From positions 1 to 5,425 of the forward strand of contig JAKAMH010000067.1 of the NCBI GenBank assembly GCA_021813005.1: a stretch of 5,425 nucleotides of DNA, in the 5' to 3' direction. This document shows, in pieces, positions 1 to 5,425 of this stretch. The position numbers were made by a program, and so were the translations under genes. The DNA is from a bacterium. GTDB lineage: Bacteria; Patescibacteriota; Microgenomatia; Levybacterales; UBA12049. The notes below the pieces were generated by a model that saw only the letters and a list, made by a program, of their open reading frames with translations, ran no database searches and was not told the origin of the DNA. How positions within the stretch are numbered: the first letter of the stretch is position 1; each line of letters begins with the position of its first letter.

Positions 1-358
1 AGACGATAACTCCCTGAATCGTAGCTACGGTAGCACCACCTAAAGCCTTGCCAAGCATGATAGAAAATCTTGATACAGGAGCTACCATCGTCTCCTTAAG
101 AAATCCAAATTGCCTGTCCCAAATAAGGTCAATACCGGAAAAAACCGCCGTAAAGAGCACACTCATGAGAATAATACCGGGAGCAAGAAACTGTATATAG
201 TTTCCCCCACCGGCCCGCCGGTAGATCGAACCAAACCCAAACCCAAAAGCAAGGAGAAACAACAGCGGCTGCCCAAGCGAACCGATGATACGGGAGCGGG
301 AGCGAAAATACTTAATCAGCTGCCGGAGCCAGAGGATGTAAATAGTTGAAAAACTCAT
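1..358 (-). CDS. ABC-2 type transporter permease, N-terminal part (runs off the left edge)
   Basis: This is the membrane subunit of an ABC-2 (DrrB-like) exporter and pairs with the ATPase encoded just upstream. I translated it from the reverse complement: an ATG at 358-356 opens 119 residues with no stop before the window edge, against about 250-270 for the family. The N-terminus (MSFSTIYILWLRQLIKYFRS) is an amphipathic, basic cytoplasmic stretch typical of ABC-2 permeases. A first hydrophobic segment lies at about residues 29-45 and a second at about 57-79. The stretch at 81-97 (DRQFGFLKETMVAPVSR) matches the conserved cytoplasmic loop of the ABC2_membrane family, which contacts the ATPase. 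The start overlaps the ATPase stop as ATGA, so translation is probably coupled. A G-rich stretch (GGGGGG) lies about six bases before the ATG. The substrate cannot be told from sequence; drug, lipid or polysaccharide export are all possible for the family. Confidence 0.9.
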   Translation of the reverse strand, partial: MSFSTIYILWLRQLIKYFRSRSRIIGSLGQPLLFLLAFGFGFGSIYRRAGGGNYIQFLAPGIILMSVLFTAVFSGIDLIWDRQFGFLKETMVAPVSRFSIMLGKALGGATVATIQGVIV

Positions 359-1155
359 CTGCGTACCCCCCGTCTGAGGCGCATCTGATCAACGCCTGAT
401 GCTTCCTCGTCTCGAATCATCTTCCCGGTCATCATCAGAAATGCATCCTCGAGTGTCTTTGCCTTCGTTTTCTTTTTAAGTTCTTCCGGAGTACCCAGAG
501 CAATAATCTTTCCTCCGTCGATGACTGCTATCCGATCGGCAATTCGCTCCGCCTCTTCCATGTAGTGAGTCGTGAAAAAGACCGTCATCTGCTCTGATCT
601 GTTAACATCTTGGATATAGTGCCACATGTGATTTCTCGTCTGGGGATCAAGACCGAGTGTCGGTTCATCCAAAAACAGGATCATCGGGTGGTGGAGTAGT
701 CCTCTGGCAATCTCCAGTCTTCGCTTCATGCCCCCGGAGAAGGTTTTGACGAGATCTTTCTTCCGGTCCAAAAGTTCAACAAACTCTAGCAGCTCATTTA
801 TACGTGCACTCTGACGCGAACTCGGCATCCCATACAGAGCAGTGTGGAAGCGCATGTTTTCGTAGGCCGTTAAATCATCATCGAGACTGGGATCCTGAAA
901 GACAATACCGAACGACTTGCGCACCTTCTCCTTGTCCGTTGCTGGGTCAATACCGTTGATGCGGATGGAACCGCTCGTCGGTTGCATGAGTGTAGTTAAC
1001 ATTTTGATTGTCGTACTCTTACCGGCACCGTTTGGCCCAAGGAACGCAAATATCTCGCCTCTGTTCACTTGAAGAGAGACGTTATCAACAGCGGTAAATT
1101 TCCCGAATATTTTCGTCAGTTTGTCCGTTACAATGATTGAGTCTGCCATGTACAA
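355..1155 (-). CDS. ABC-2 type transporter ATP-binding protein, DrrA-like
   Basis: This cytoplasmic ATPase powers the ABC-2 exporter whose permease follows it. All nucleotide-binding motifs are intact in the 266-residue product: Walker A GPNGAGKST at 40-48, Q-loop Gln87, signature FSGGM at 139-143, Walker B ILFLDEP at 159-165, a normal D-loop (GLDPQ, Asp170) and switch His197 in TTHYMEEAE. The pattern GLDPQTRNHMW and the short C-terminal extension fit the daunorubicin-resistance (DrrA) branch. The start is uncertain. TTG at 1155-1153 lies six bases after AAGGTGG, while the in-frame ATG at 1149-1147 (MADSIIV) lies twelve bases after it. Spacing favours TTG; the N-terminus of relatives would equally accept ATG. 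The TGA stop at 357-355 overlaps the permease ATG by four bases. Gene family is certain, substrate unknown. Confidence 0.95.
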   Translation of the reverse strand: MYMADSIIVTDKLTKIFGKFTAVDNVSLQVNRGEIFAFLGPNGAGKSTTIKMLTTLMQPTSGSIRINGIDPATDKEKVRKSFGIVFQDPSLDDDLTAYENMRFHTALYGMPSSRQSARINELLEFVELLDRKKDLVKTFSGGMKRRLEIARGLLHHPMILFLDEPTLGLDPQTRNHMWHYIQDVNRSEQMTVFFTTHYMEEAERIADRIAVIDGGKIIALGTPEELKKKTKAKTLEDAFLMMTGKMIRDEEASGVDQMRLRRGVRR

Positions 1156-1378
1156 AAGTATCCACCTTTTTTAAAAAACCCGCAAGGTACTGTCTTACAA
1201 AATCGCTCTGCAGAGGAAAACACGTCGTTGGGCAGCTCTGTTTCCGCGCTATTAGCAACGACTGGGCTGCGGATATGCTTTTTGGCTTTCTACAAGCATC
1301 ACAACAACACCAACTTCAATCCAACAGTGCTCCCTGACGGCAATTTCTCCTGCTTTTACTACATATCTGTATGCCCCC
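1156..1378. other. Intergenic gap between the DUF5666-like gene and the DrrA-like ATPase gene
   Basis: This 223-base gap is the largest non-coding stretch in the window and separates the two exporter gene groups, so it is where a promoter for the second group would be expected. I see a perfect AT palindrome TTTTTTAAAAAA at 1167-1178. I also see a weak inverted repeat, ATGCTT at 1275-1280 and AAGCAT at 1294-1299, with a 13-base loop and no T-run. A poor minus-strand promoter candidate is TTGTAA, 17 bases, then TTTTTA, overlapping the AT palindrome; it matches consensus badly. No rho-independent terminator is evident after the DUF5666-like stop. A minus-strand frame stays open for about 40 codons through part of the gap, but has no start of its own and no family resemblance. 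Confidence 0.4.
1161..1168 (-). promoter_or_regulatory. Ribosome binding site of the DrrA-like ATPase gene
   Basis: The minus strand reads AAGGTGGA here. It sits six bases before TTG (1155) and twelve before ATG (1149), measured from the last G, so it argues for the TTG start. No other purine-rich element lies closer to the ATG. Confidence 0.5.
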
Positions 1379-1828
1379 TCATCTTGCCGCTCCTGAGGAA
1401 GTCTTTCTTTGGAGCGTCGGCGGATTAATATCGACGTTATTTGCAGTAACTGAACCATCAGAATTCTGCTGTCCGACAACCATGACCGTGTCTCCCTGCT
1501 TTATATCGGAGACAGAAGCAGTAGATGATTTCTGAAAGGTGGTACTGCCTGCTAGTACAATAATTTTACTTGATCCATTAGCCAATTTGACCGTTATGGT
1601 ATTGTTGCCAGTACTTAGTACTTGTCCGCGGACAGGACGAAAAGTTTTCCCTGTCTGCCCGTCAATACCTAGCCGGAATTGTCCTCCTGCTCCTCCCCGT
1701 CTCATGAAATAAGCTCCCCGCGTCCCGGATGCTCCCTCTTTGCCCGCCTGATATTGCATGCCGCCGAAGAATCCTATACCGAGGGCCACTACGGCAACGC
1801 TAATCGAAATAATAATTGATTTATTCAT
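1379..1828 (-). CDS. Small membrane-anchored protein with a DUF5666-like domain
   Basis: This 149-residue protein has one hydrophobic segment at about residues 4-24 (IIISISVAVVALGIGFFGG), which serves as an uncleaved anchor or signal. A basic glycine/arginine-rich linker follows at about 36-54. A beta-rich domain at about 65-136 then includes GQVLSTGNNTITVKLANGSS, a serine/threonine-rich stretch and GDTVMVVGQQNSDGSVTA. This alternation of V-x-G turns and NSDGSVTA resembles DUF5666/OB-like domains seen beside MacB-type exporters in Patescibacteria; that assignment comes from memory of the family and was not searched. The domain should lie outside the membrane. The ATG at 1828 is chosen because AGGAGGTG precedes it by six bases; the upstream in-frame GTG (1837) overlaps that same site and is unlikely to start translation. 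Function is unknown; its position suggests an accessory role for the exporter upstream. Confidence 0.8.
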   Translation of the reverse strand: MNKSIIISISVAVVALGIGFFGGMQYQAGKEGASGTRGAYFMRRGGAGGQFRLGIDGQTGKTFRPVRGQVLSTGNNTITVKLANGSSKIIVLAGSTTFQKSSTASVSDIKQGDTVMVVGQQNSDGSVTANNVDINPPTLQRKTSSGAAR

Positions 1829-1834
1829 TTTTTT

Positions 1835-1842
1835 CACCTCCT
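1835..1842 (-). promoter_or_regulatory. Strong Shine-Dalgarno site that fixes the start of the DUF5666-like gene
   Basis: The minus strand reads AGGAGGTG followed by six A residues and then ATG at 1828-1826. This is a near-perfect match to the anti-Shine-Dalgarno complement at good spacing. It rules against the GTG at 1837, which lies inside the site. It is the strongest ribosome binding site in the window, suggesting the small protein is made in quantity. Confidence 0.75.
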
Positions 1843-1852
1843 CTCATTCCTA

Positions 1853-1963
1853 TTACTCATATCTAAGTGCTTCAATCGGTGAAAGCGACGCGGCTTTGCG
1901 GACGGGCCCGCCTGCCATGCAAAATATTTGTCTGAGAAATAAATCACAGCTTCTTTTATTCAT
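1853..1963 (-). pseudogene. Remnant of the C-terminus of a second MacB-type permease
   Basis: Right after the intact permease, the minus strand carries a second copy of the family's C-terminal signature. It reads PVRKAASLSPIEALRYE and then TAA at 1855-1853, beside PARKAASLSPIEALRYE in the intact gene. Sixteen of these 17 residues agree, while many third codon positions differ, so this is a diverged paralogue end and not a recent duplication. Before the proline the resemblance stops; no membrane segment or extracytoplasmic domain precedes it. The frame is open back to an ATG at 1963-1961, which overlaps the intact permease's stop in ATGAATAA, so a 36-residue peptide could be made by coupled translation. 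The simplest reading is the stub left by deletion of a second permease gene. A functional micropeptide is possible but less likely. Confidence 0.6.
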
Positions 1964-3176
1964 AACGCAACGCCTCAATCGGACTCAGTGAGGCAGCTTT
2001 GCGGGCAGGATACCAGCCAAAGAGAATGCCAATCCCCCCGGAAACGGTAAGCGCAAGCAAAATAGATGAGAGAGACAACACAAATGGCAGAGAAATGAGA
2101 AGTGAGATACCATATGAAACGGCAATTCCCAGAAGCATCCCCAGAAGCCCCCCGACAAGTGTCAGAATAACTGCCTCAATCAAAAACTGTGAGACAATCG
2201 TCTTTTTTTTGGCGCCTAAGGCTTTGCGAAGCCCGATCTCACGTGTCCGCTCCGTGACCGTCACAAGCATAATATTCATGATGCCTATGCCACCGACGAG
2301 AAGCGAGATGGCAGCAATACCTGAGAGAAGTGACGTAAACGTCCCGGTTACCTGTGAGGCCGCCCCCAGAATATCGGACTGCGAGAGGATACTAAAATCC
2401 GCTTTACTGGGATCGGACAGGTGGTGGCGGGCAAGCAGAAAGTATCCTACCTCATTCTCCGCGCTAGTCATCACACTTTGTGATTTTGCGGACAGTGAAA
2501 TGTTGGACAAGTAATCCACACCAAAGACCTGCTGCTGAGCGGTAAGTAAGGGGATATAAACAATGTTGTCAGGATTTTGAAACCCCGATCCCCCTTTTGA
2601 AACAGTCACTCCTTCAATCGTAAATGAAATCCCGTTGAGGCGCAGTGTCTGACCGACAGGACTGGCTGTCCCAAATAGGTCGGCTGCCACCTGTGGTCCA
2701 ATCACCGCCACCTTGGCAAGTGACTGGTTTTCTGAATCCGTGATAAATGTACCCTCAGCCATTGATACATTGTGCACAGTCTCATACATACCTGTGACTC
2801 CCGCAACTTGCACATTGGAGTTCGTCTGGCCGGTTGATACCTGGGCTCGGCTTTGATATTCAGGAGAAACTGCGGAGATATCGGGTATCTGAGAAGATGC
2901 TGCAATTGCCTTGGCATCGTCGTAGGTAAGTGTTTCTGTAGATCCGGGTGCACCGCGCAATGCTCCCTGATTCTGGGATCCAGGAAGCACGGTCAGTAGA
3001 TTGGCTCCCAACGACTCAATCTGTGACTGAACAGATGCCTGACTTGCCTGACCGAGCGAGACAAGAGCGATAACAGATCCGATGCCAATGATAATGCCAA
3101 GCGTTGCTAGTGCGGTACGGAGCTTGTTTAAGGTGAGTGCCTCAACGGCAGAAGTTAAAAGTTCAAAATAATCCAC
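1956..3176 (-). CDS. MacB-type ABC transporter permease (FtsX fold)
   Basis: This 406-residue membrane subunit belongs to the MacB/FtsX superfamily and works with the ATPase and adaptor encoded upstream. The N-terminus LNKLRTALATLGIIIGIGSV is the classic start of the first membrane helix (about 18-41). A large MacB_PCD-type extracytoplasmic domain (about 42-280) follows, then three helices at about 282-305, 332-358 and 367-388. Between helices two and three, VTERTREIGLRKALGAKK is the conserved coupling region that meets the ATPase. The C-terminus YPARKAASLSPIEALRYE is the family signature. Length is normal for the single-permease form. The start is GTG at 3176-3174, eight bases after AGGAAG. 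It overlaps the ATPase stop by one base (TAGTG), so the two are probably translated together. Family substrates include macrolides, peptides and lipoproteins; none can be assigned here. Confidence 0.95.
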   Translation of the reverse strand: MDYFELLTSAVEALTLNKLRTALATLGIIIGIGSVIALVSLGQASQASVQSQIESLGANLLTVLPGSQNQGALRGAPGSTETLTYDDAKAIAASSQIPDISAVSPEYQSRAQVSTGQTNSNVQVAGVTGMYETVHNVSMAEGTFITDSENQSLAKVAVIGPQVAADLFGTASPVGQTLRLNGISFTIEGVTVSKGGSGFQNPDNIVYIPLLTAQQQVFGVDYLSNISLSAKSQSVMTSAENEVGYFLLARHHLSDPSKADFSILSQSDILGAASQVTGTFTSLLSGIAAISLLVGGIGIMNIMLVTVTERTREIGLRKALGAKKKTIVSQFLIEAVILTLVGGLLGMLLGIAVSYGISLLISLPFVLSLSSILLALTVSGGIGILFGWYPARKAASLSPIEALRYE

Positions 3177-3880
3177 TAGTGTTTCTTCCTTTCTTTTGGA
3201 CTCTTGTTATTCCTGTTCGTAATTAATCTGCCGTCCCGAATCGCAATAATCCGTTCTGCGTGCGCCGCAATATCAGGTTCATGAGTAATCATAATGATTG
3301 TATGACCCTCTGCGTTGAGCTTTTTGAAGATCGCCATAATCTCCTCCCCCTGTACCGAGGCGAGATTGCCAGTCGGCTCATCTGCCAGGATAATGGACGG
3401 ATTCATGGCAAGAGCCCGGGCTATCGCCACCCTCTGCATCTGCCCGCCGGAGAGCTGGCTTGTGGTATGGAGCAGTCTGTCTCCCAGGCCAACCATCCTT
3501 AGGTATTTTGTGGCTAGATCTGTACGCTTCTCTTTAGGAACTCCCCCGTAGACCATCGGAAGCATCACGTTTTTCAGAGCCGAGGTACGAGGAAGCAAGT
3601 TAAATGCCTGGAAGACGAAACCGATTTTCTTGTTTCTGATTTCTGCCAGCTCATCGTCTGAAAGCGTTGAGATATCCTCCCCGTCGAGGAGATACGTCCC
3701 TGACGTCGGCGTATCAAGCGCCCCAAGCATGTGCATGAGGGTCGACTTACCACTGCCGGACGGCCCCATTATTGCCACAAATTCACCTGTCTTTATATCA
3801 AACGAAACATCCTCGAGTGCAACTGTCTCCGTAAGACCGCTCTTATACGACTTCGTGAGACGTGTAGCTTGAATGAGCAT
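3176..3880 (-). CDS. MacB/LolD-type ABC transporter ATP-binding protein
   Basis: This is the cytoplasmic ATPase of the MacAB-like exporter. From the ATG at 3880 it has 234 residues: Walker [10 protein letters not shown] at 39-47, Q-loop Gln91, signature LSGGQ at 143-147, Walker B IILADEP at 163-169 and switch His200 in MITHEPDIA. The linker [19 protein letters not shown] is diagnostic of the MacB/LolD branch. The D-loop reads GNLAS where relatives mostly have GNLDS or GNLDT, so Ala174 replaces the usual aspartate. The tail is strongly basic (SPKERKKH). The start is ambiguous. ATG 3880 fits the family N-terminus ([13 protein letters not shown]) with TAAGG six bases before it. An in-frame GTG at 3907 lies nine bases after GGGGAGG and would add nine residues. 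The adaptor gene ends 32 bases upstream of the ATG. Confidence 0.93.
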   Translation of the reverse strand: MLIQATRLTKSYKSGLTETVALEDVSFDIKTGEFVAIMGPSGSGKSTLMHMLGALDTPTSGTYLLDGEDISTLSDDELAEIRNKKIGFVFQAFNLLPRTSALKNVMLPMVYGGVPKEKRTDLATKYLRMVGLGDRLLHTTSQLSGGQMQRVAIARALAMNPSIILADEPTGNLASVQGEEIMAIFKKLNAEGHTIIMITHEPDIAAHAERIIAIRDGRLITNRNNKSPKERKKH

Positions 3881-3912
3881 AGGTAGCCTTACAGGGAGAC
3901 GCCGCACATCGC

Positions 3913-4929
3913 TTAGCCTCCCCTGCCTCCTCTGATAAATACCGCATTGCCCCTACCTCGACCACCTCCAAAGATACCCCTACTAAATGGCGACGCTCCT
4001 GTCTGGCTATTGGTTGAAGGCACATATCCCACAATAACCGTCTGGCCCTCCCTGAGTCCTGAAGTGATCTCAGTCTCGGTATCTGACGCGTCACCGGTTG
4101 TTACCGGCACAACTTCTATCTTGCCGTTTTGCATAACCCGAACAGTTGACTGGTTTCCTGCTGTCTGGACCGAGGCAGTCGGCACGAGAAGGACATCATT
4201 TTTGATGTTGGTTATGATACTGGCTGTCGCACTCATGTTGGGAAGAAGCTCATCCTCAGGAGTATCAAGGGCTATAGTTGCCGGGTAAGTCGTCACGCCT
4301 GATGAAACAATACCAGTCGTATCAATACCAAGTACTTTACCGGTAAATGTTTTCCCAGGGAGTGCATCAAACGTAACCGTCGCTCTGTCTCCCGCCTTGA
4401 CTTTTACGACATCAACCTCTGAGAGGTTAACTGAAATAATCGGTGTGCCCGTGTGTTTGATGGAGGCGACCACTTGTGACGAGACATTGTTGTTGGATGA
4501 TGACTGTGAATTGGTAATGACCATGCCGGGGGCGATGGTGACATCGGAGATCGTTCCGTCTGCCGGCGCGGTGATAGCAGAGGAAATGGCATTGTAGGTA
4601 AGGCTAGCAGAGTTTACGGCCGCTTGCGCCTGGGCGATGACATTCTGCTGATTTTTATAGTCTGCCTCTGCCTGCAACCAGTCCGCCCGCTCCTCAATAT
4701 AGACGGGATCTGCCTTGTCTGCCTCGGAAGGGTTATTGACACCCCTGTCTGTGACAAAGGCCTGATTTGCCTTGAAAAGACTGCTCTGCAGCGAGTTGAG
4801 CTTAGCCTGGGACGCGGCAAGGGTGTTCTGCGCCGCTAATAGATTTGAGTAGGCTTGTGCCTGCCTGATGATGCCATCTGTGTCCAAGGTCAGATCGGCT
4901 ATCTTCTCTCCCGCGTACACGGCATCGCC
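3913..4929 (-). CDS. HlyD/MacA-type membrane fusion (adaptor) protein, N-terminus missing
   Basis: This is the periplasmic or extracellular adaptor of the tripartite exporter, stacking on the MacB-type permease. The 338 residues present start inside the first half of the lipoyl domain (GDAVYAGEKIADL, 1-13). A coiled-coil hairpin follows at about 20-115, then the second lipoyl half (ITAPADGTISDVTIAPGMVI, 119-138), a beta-barrel (about 165-235) and a membrane-proximal domain (about 245-305). The Gly/Arg-rich tail ends in FIRGGRGG, then TAA. The membrane anchor and first lipoyl strand, probably some 60 residues, are absent: upstream of about 4929 the frame runs antisense to a high-GC substrate-binding-protein gene, so the ATG at 5058 in this frame is not its start. 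The hairpin has RADWLQAEADYK at 81-92, resembling the TolC-contact pattern R-x3-L-x6-S but with Lys for Ser. Family is firm; the N-terminal boundary is the suspected join. Confidence 0.88.
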   Translation of the reverse strand, partial: GDAVYAGEKIADLTLDTDGIIRQAQAYSNLLAAQNTLAASQAKLNSLQSSLFKANQAFVTDRGVNNPSEADKADPVYIEERADWLQAEADYKNQQNVIAQAQAAVNSASLTYNAISSAITAPADGTISDVTIAPGMVITNSQSSSNNNVSSQVVASIKHTGTPIISVNLSEVDVVKVKAGDRATVTFDALPGKTFTGKVLGIDTTGIVSSGVTTYPATIALDTPEDELLPNMSATASIITNIKNDVLLVPTASVQTAGNQSTVRVMQNGKIEVVPVTTGDASDTETEITSGLREGQTVIVGYVPSTNSQTGASPFSRGIFGGGRGRGNAVFIRGGRGG

Positions 4930-4932
4930 GCC
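4915..4932. other. Probable sequence junction between two unrelated DNAs
   Basis: Two protein-coding homologies end at nearly the same base. The minus-strand adaptor is recognisable up to its lipoyl GD motif (codons at 4929-4924), and the plus-strand substrate-binding protein is recognisable from about 4925-4928. Both lose their N-terminal portions here, the coding strand flips, and GC jumps to 70% in the 60 bases 4921-4980. No inverted repeats, target-site duplication or transposase accompany the change. The likely cause is an assembly or library chimera, with a few bases of microhomology such as the GC-rich run at 4926-4932; a true rearrangement would look the same from one sequence. Confidence 0.7.
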
Positions 4933-5425
4933 AGGACTCGGCGGCTTCGTGTCGTCCACGCGCGTTGCGATGAACCTGGCTGAAGCGCGTTCCCTGCTCG
5001 CCGCCGCCGGATACGCCGGCGGCCGGGGAATGCCCCGGGTCTCGCTGCTGACGCGCAATGATGAAATCCAGCCGGTGGTCGGCGAGGCCCTTCAGGCCAT
5101 GTGGAAATCCGCTCTCGGAGTCGAGGTCGCGGTCAATCCATTGGAACAGAAGATGTGGCTGCAGAACCAGCAGACCTCCAATTACAGCACGAGCCTCTAT
5201 TCCTGGGTCGCCGACTATCCGGATCCGCTGACGTTTCTCGGACTCTTCACCTCCGACAACGGCAACAACTGGACCGGCTGGGCCGATCCGAAGTACGATG
5301 CTCTCATCGCACGCGCCAGCATCACGTCCGATCCCGCCGCGCGAAATGCGGCGTTTCAGGCGGCGCAGAACCTCCTGCTGGACGCCGCTCCGGTCACGCC
5401 GCTGTTCTTCGGTGCGAAGGCGTAC
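4925..5425 (+). CDS. ABC transporter family 5 substrate-binding protein (OppA/DppA-like), internal fragment
   Basis: This is part of an extracytoplasmic solute-binding protein for peptide or nickel-type ABC importers. In frame from 4925 to the window end it gives 167 residues without a stop. The fragment begins at about PPGLGGF and passes through LAEARSLLAAAGYAGG, where relatives carry the 'A..LL.eAGY..G' motif. The family hallmark SWVADYPDPLTFL follows, with NNWTGWADPKYDALIARA and the C-terminal-lobe stretch APVTPLFFGAKAY after it. Full-length proteins run about 500-600 residues, so both ends are missing: the N-terminal part at the junction near 4925 and the C-terminus beyond 5425. GC is about 63% in the line counted (5041-5100) and third codon positions are mostly G or C, unlike everything to the left. 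It is on the opposite strand and functionally unrelated to the exporter genes. Exact substrate cannot be inferred. Confidence 0.88.

Noticed and set aside
110..349. Plus-strand open frame of 79 codons near the left edge
   Set aside because: It is antisense to the ABC-2 permease; the product is a Lys/Pro-rich low-complexity string with no recognisable domain.
1275..1299. Inverted repeat ATGCTT/AAGCAT as a transcription terminator
   Set aside because: The stem is only six A/T-rich pairs with a 13-base loop and no T-run follows on either strand.
355..1381. Alternative genetic code with TGA as glycine (Gracilibacteria/SR1 type)
   Set aside because: TGA ends both the DUF5666-like and DrrA-like genes at sensible points, one in an ATGA overlap; reading through gives no family-like sequence.
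1252..1479. Open minus-strand frame of 75 codons overlapping the end of the DUF5666-like gene
   Set aside because: Its start lies inside the DUF5666-like gene in another frame, no ribosome binding site was seen, and the product resembles nothing I know. The open run in the gap may be chance or a relic.
1999..2514. Plus-strand open frame of 171 codons
   Set aside because: It lies wholly opposite the permease gene, whose motifs are unmistakable, and has no family resemblance.
4900..4950. Insertion sequence or integration site at the composition break
   Set aside because: No terminal inverted repeats, direct target duplication, transposase or tRNA end was visible on either side.
4930..5058. 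Extension of the adaptor frame to an ATG at 5058, adding about 43 residues
   Set aside because: The extra residues are rich in Arg, Pro and Ala, lack a membrane anchor or lipoyl strand, and lie antisense to a well-supported substrate-binding protein.

Overview
The window looks like two unrelated pieces of DNA joined at about position 4925. Positions 1-4925 carry genes only on the minus strand, at moderate GC (lines I counted run from about 33% to 55%). They encode two ABC export systems and a small membrane-anchored protein between them. The protein style suggests a candidate phylum radiation bacterium (Patescibacteria/Microgenomates-like). The clues are a MacB-type ATPase and permease with a HlyD-type adaptor lacking a clean TolC motif, a short DUF5666-like anchored protein, tight start/stop overlaps, and TGA used as a normal stop. 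This is inference from family resemblance; a Gram-positive or other monoderm-like lineage is not excluded. Positions 4925-5425 are GC-rich (about 63-70% in the lines counted) and encode, on the plus strand, part of a family 5 oligopeptide/dipeptide substrate-binding protein. Its codon use resembles a high-GC proteobacterium or verrucomicrobium.

Layout in transcription order for the minus-strand piece: a HlyD/MacA-like adaptor whose N-terminus is missing at the junction (4929-3913); a MacB/LolD-type ATPase (from 3880 or 3907 to 3176); a MacB-type FtsX-fold permease (3176-1956, its GTG overlapping the ATPase TAG by one base); a short leftover matching the C-terminus of a second MacB-type permease (1963-1853); a small DUF5666-like protein with one membrane anchor (1828-1379, with a near-perfect Shine-Dalgarno site); a 223-base gap; a DrrA-like ABC-2 ATPase (1155-355); and its ABC-2 permease (358 to beyond the left edge, ATGA overlap).

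Adaptor, ATPase and permease together would form a tripartite exporter of the MacAB/YknXYZ kind. The DrrA-like ATPase and ABC-2 permease form a second, independent exporter. The DUF5666-like protein is placed to be an accessory factor of the first system, but its function is unknown.

The main items to check are the junction near 4925, which is probably an assembly chimera; the permease C-terminal remnant; and the alanine in place of the usual D-loop aspartate in the MacB-type ATPase. I saw no RNA genes, CRISPR arrays, insertion sequences or convincing terminators. I found no clearly new biological system.
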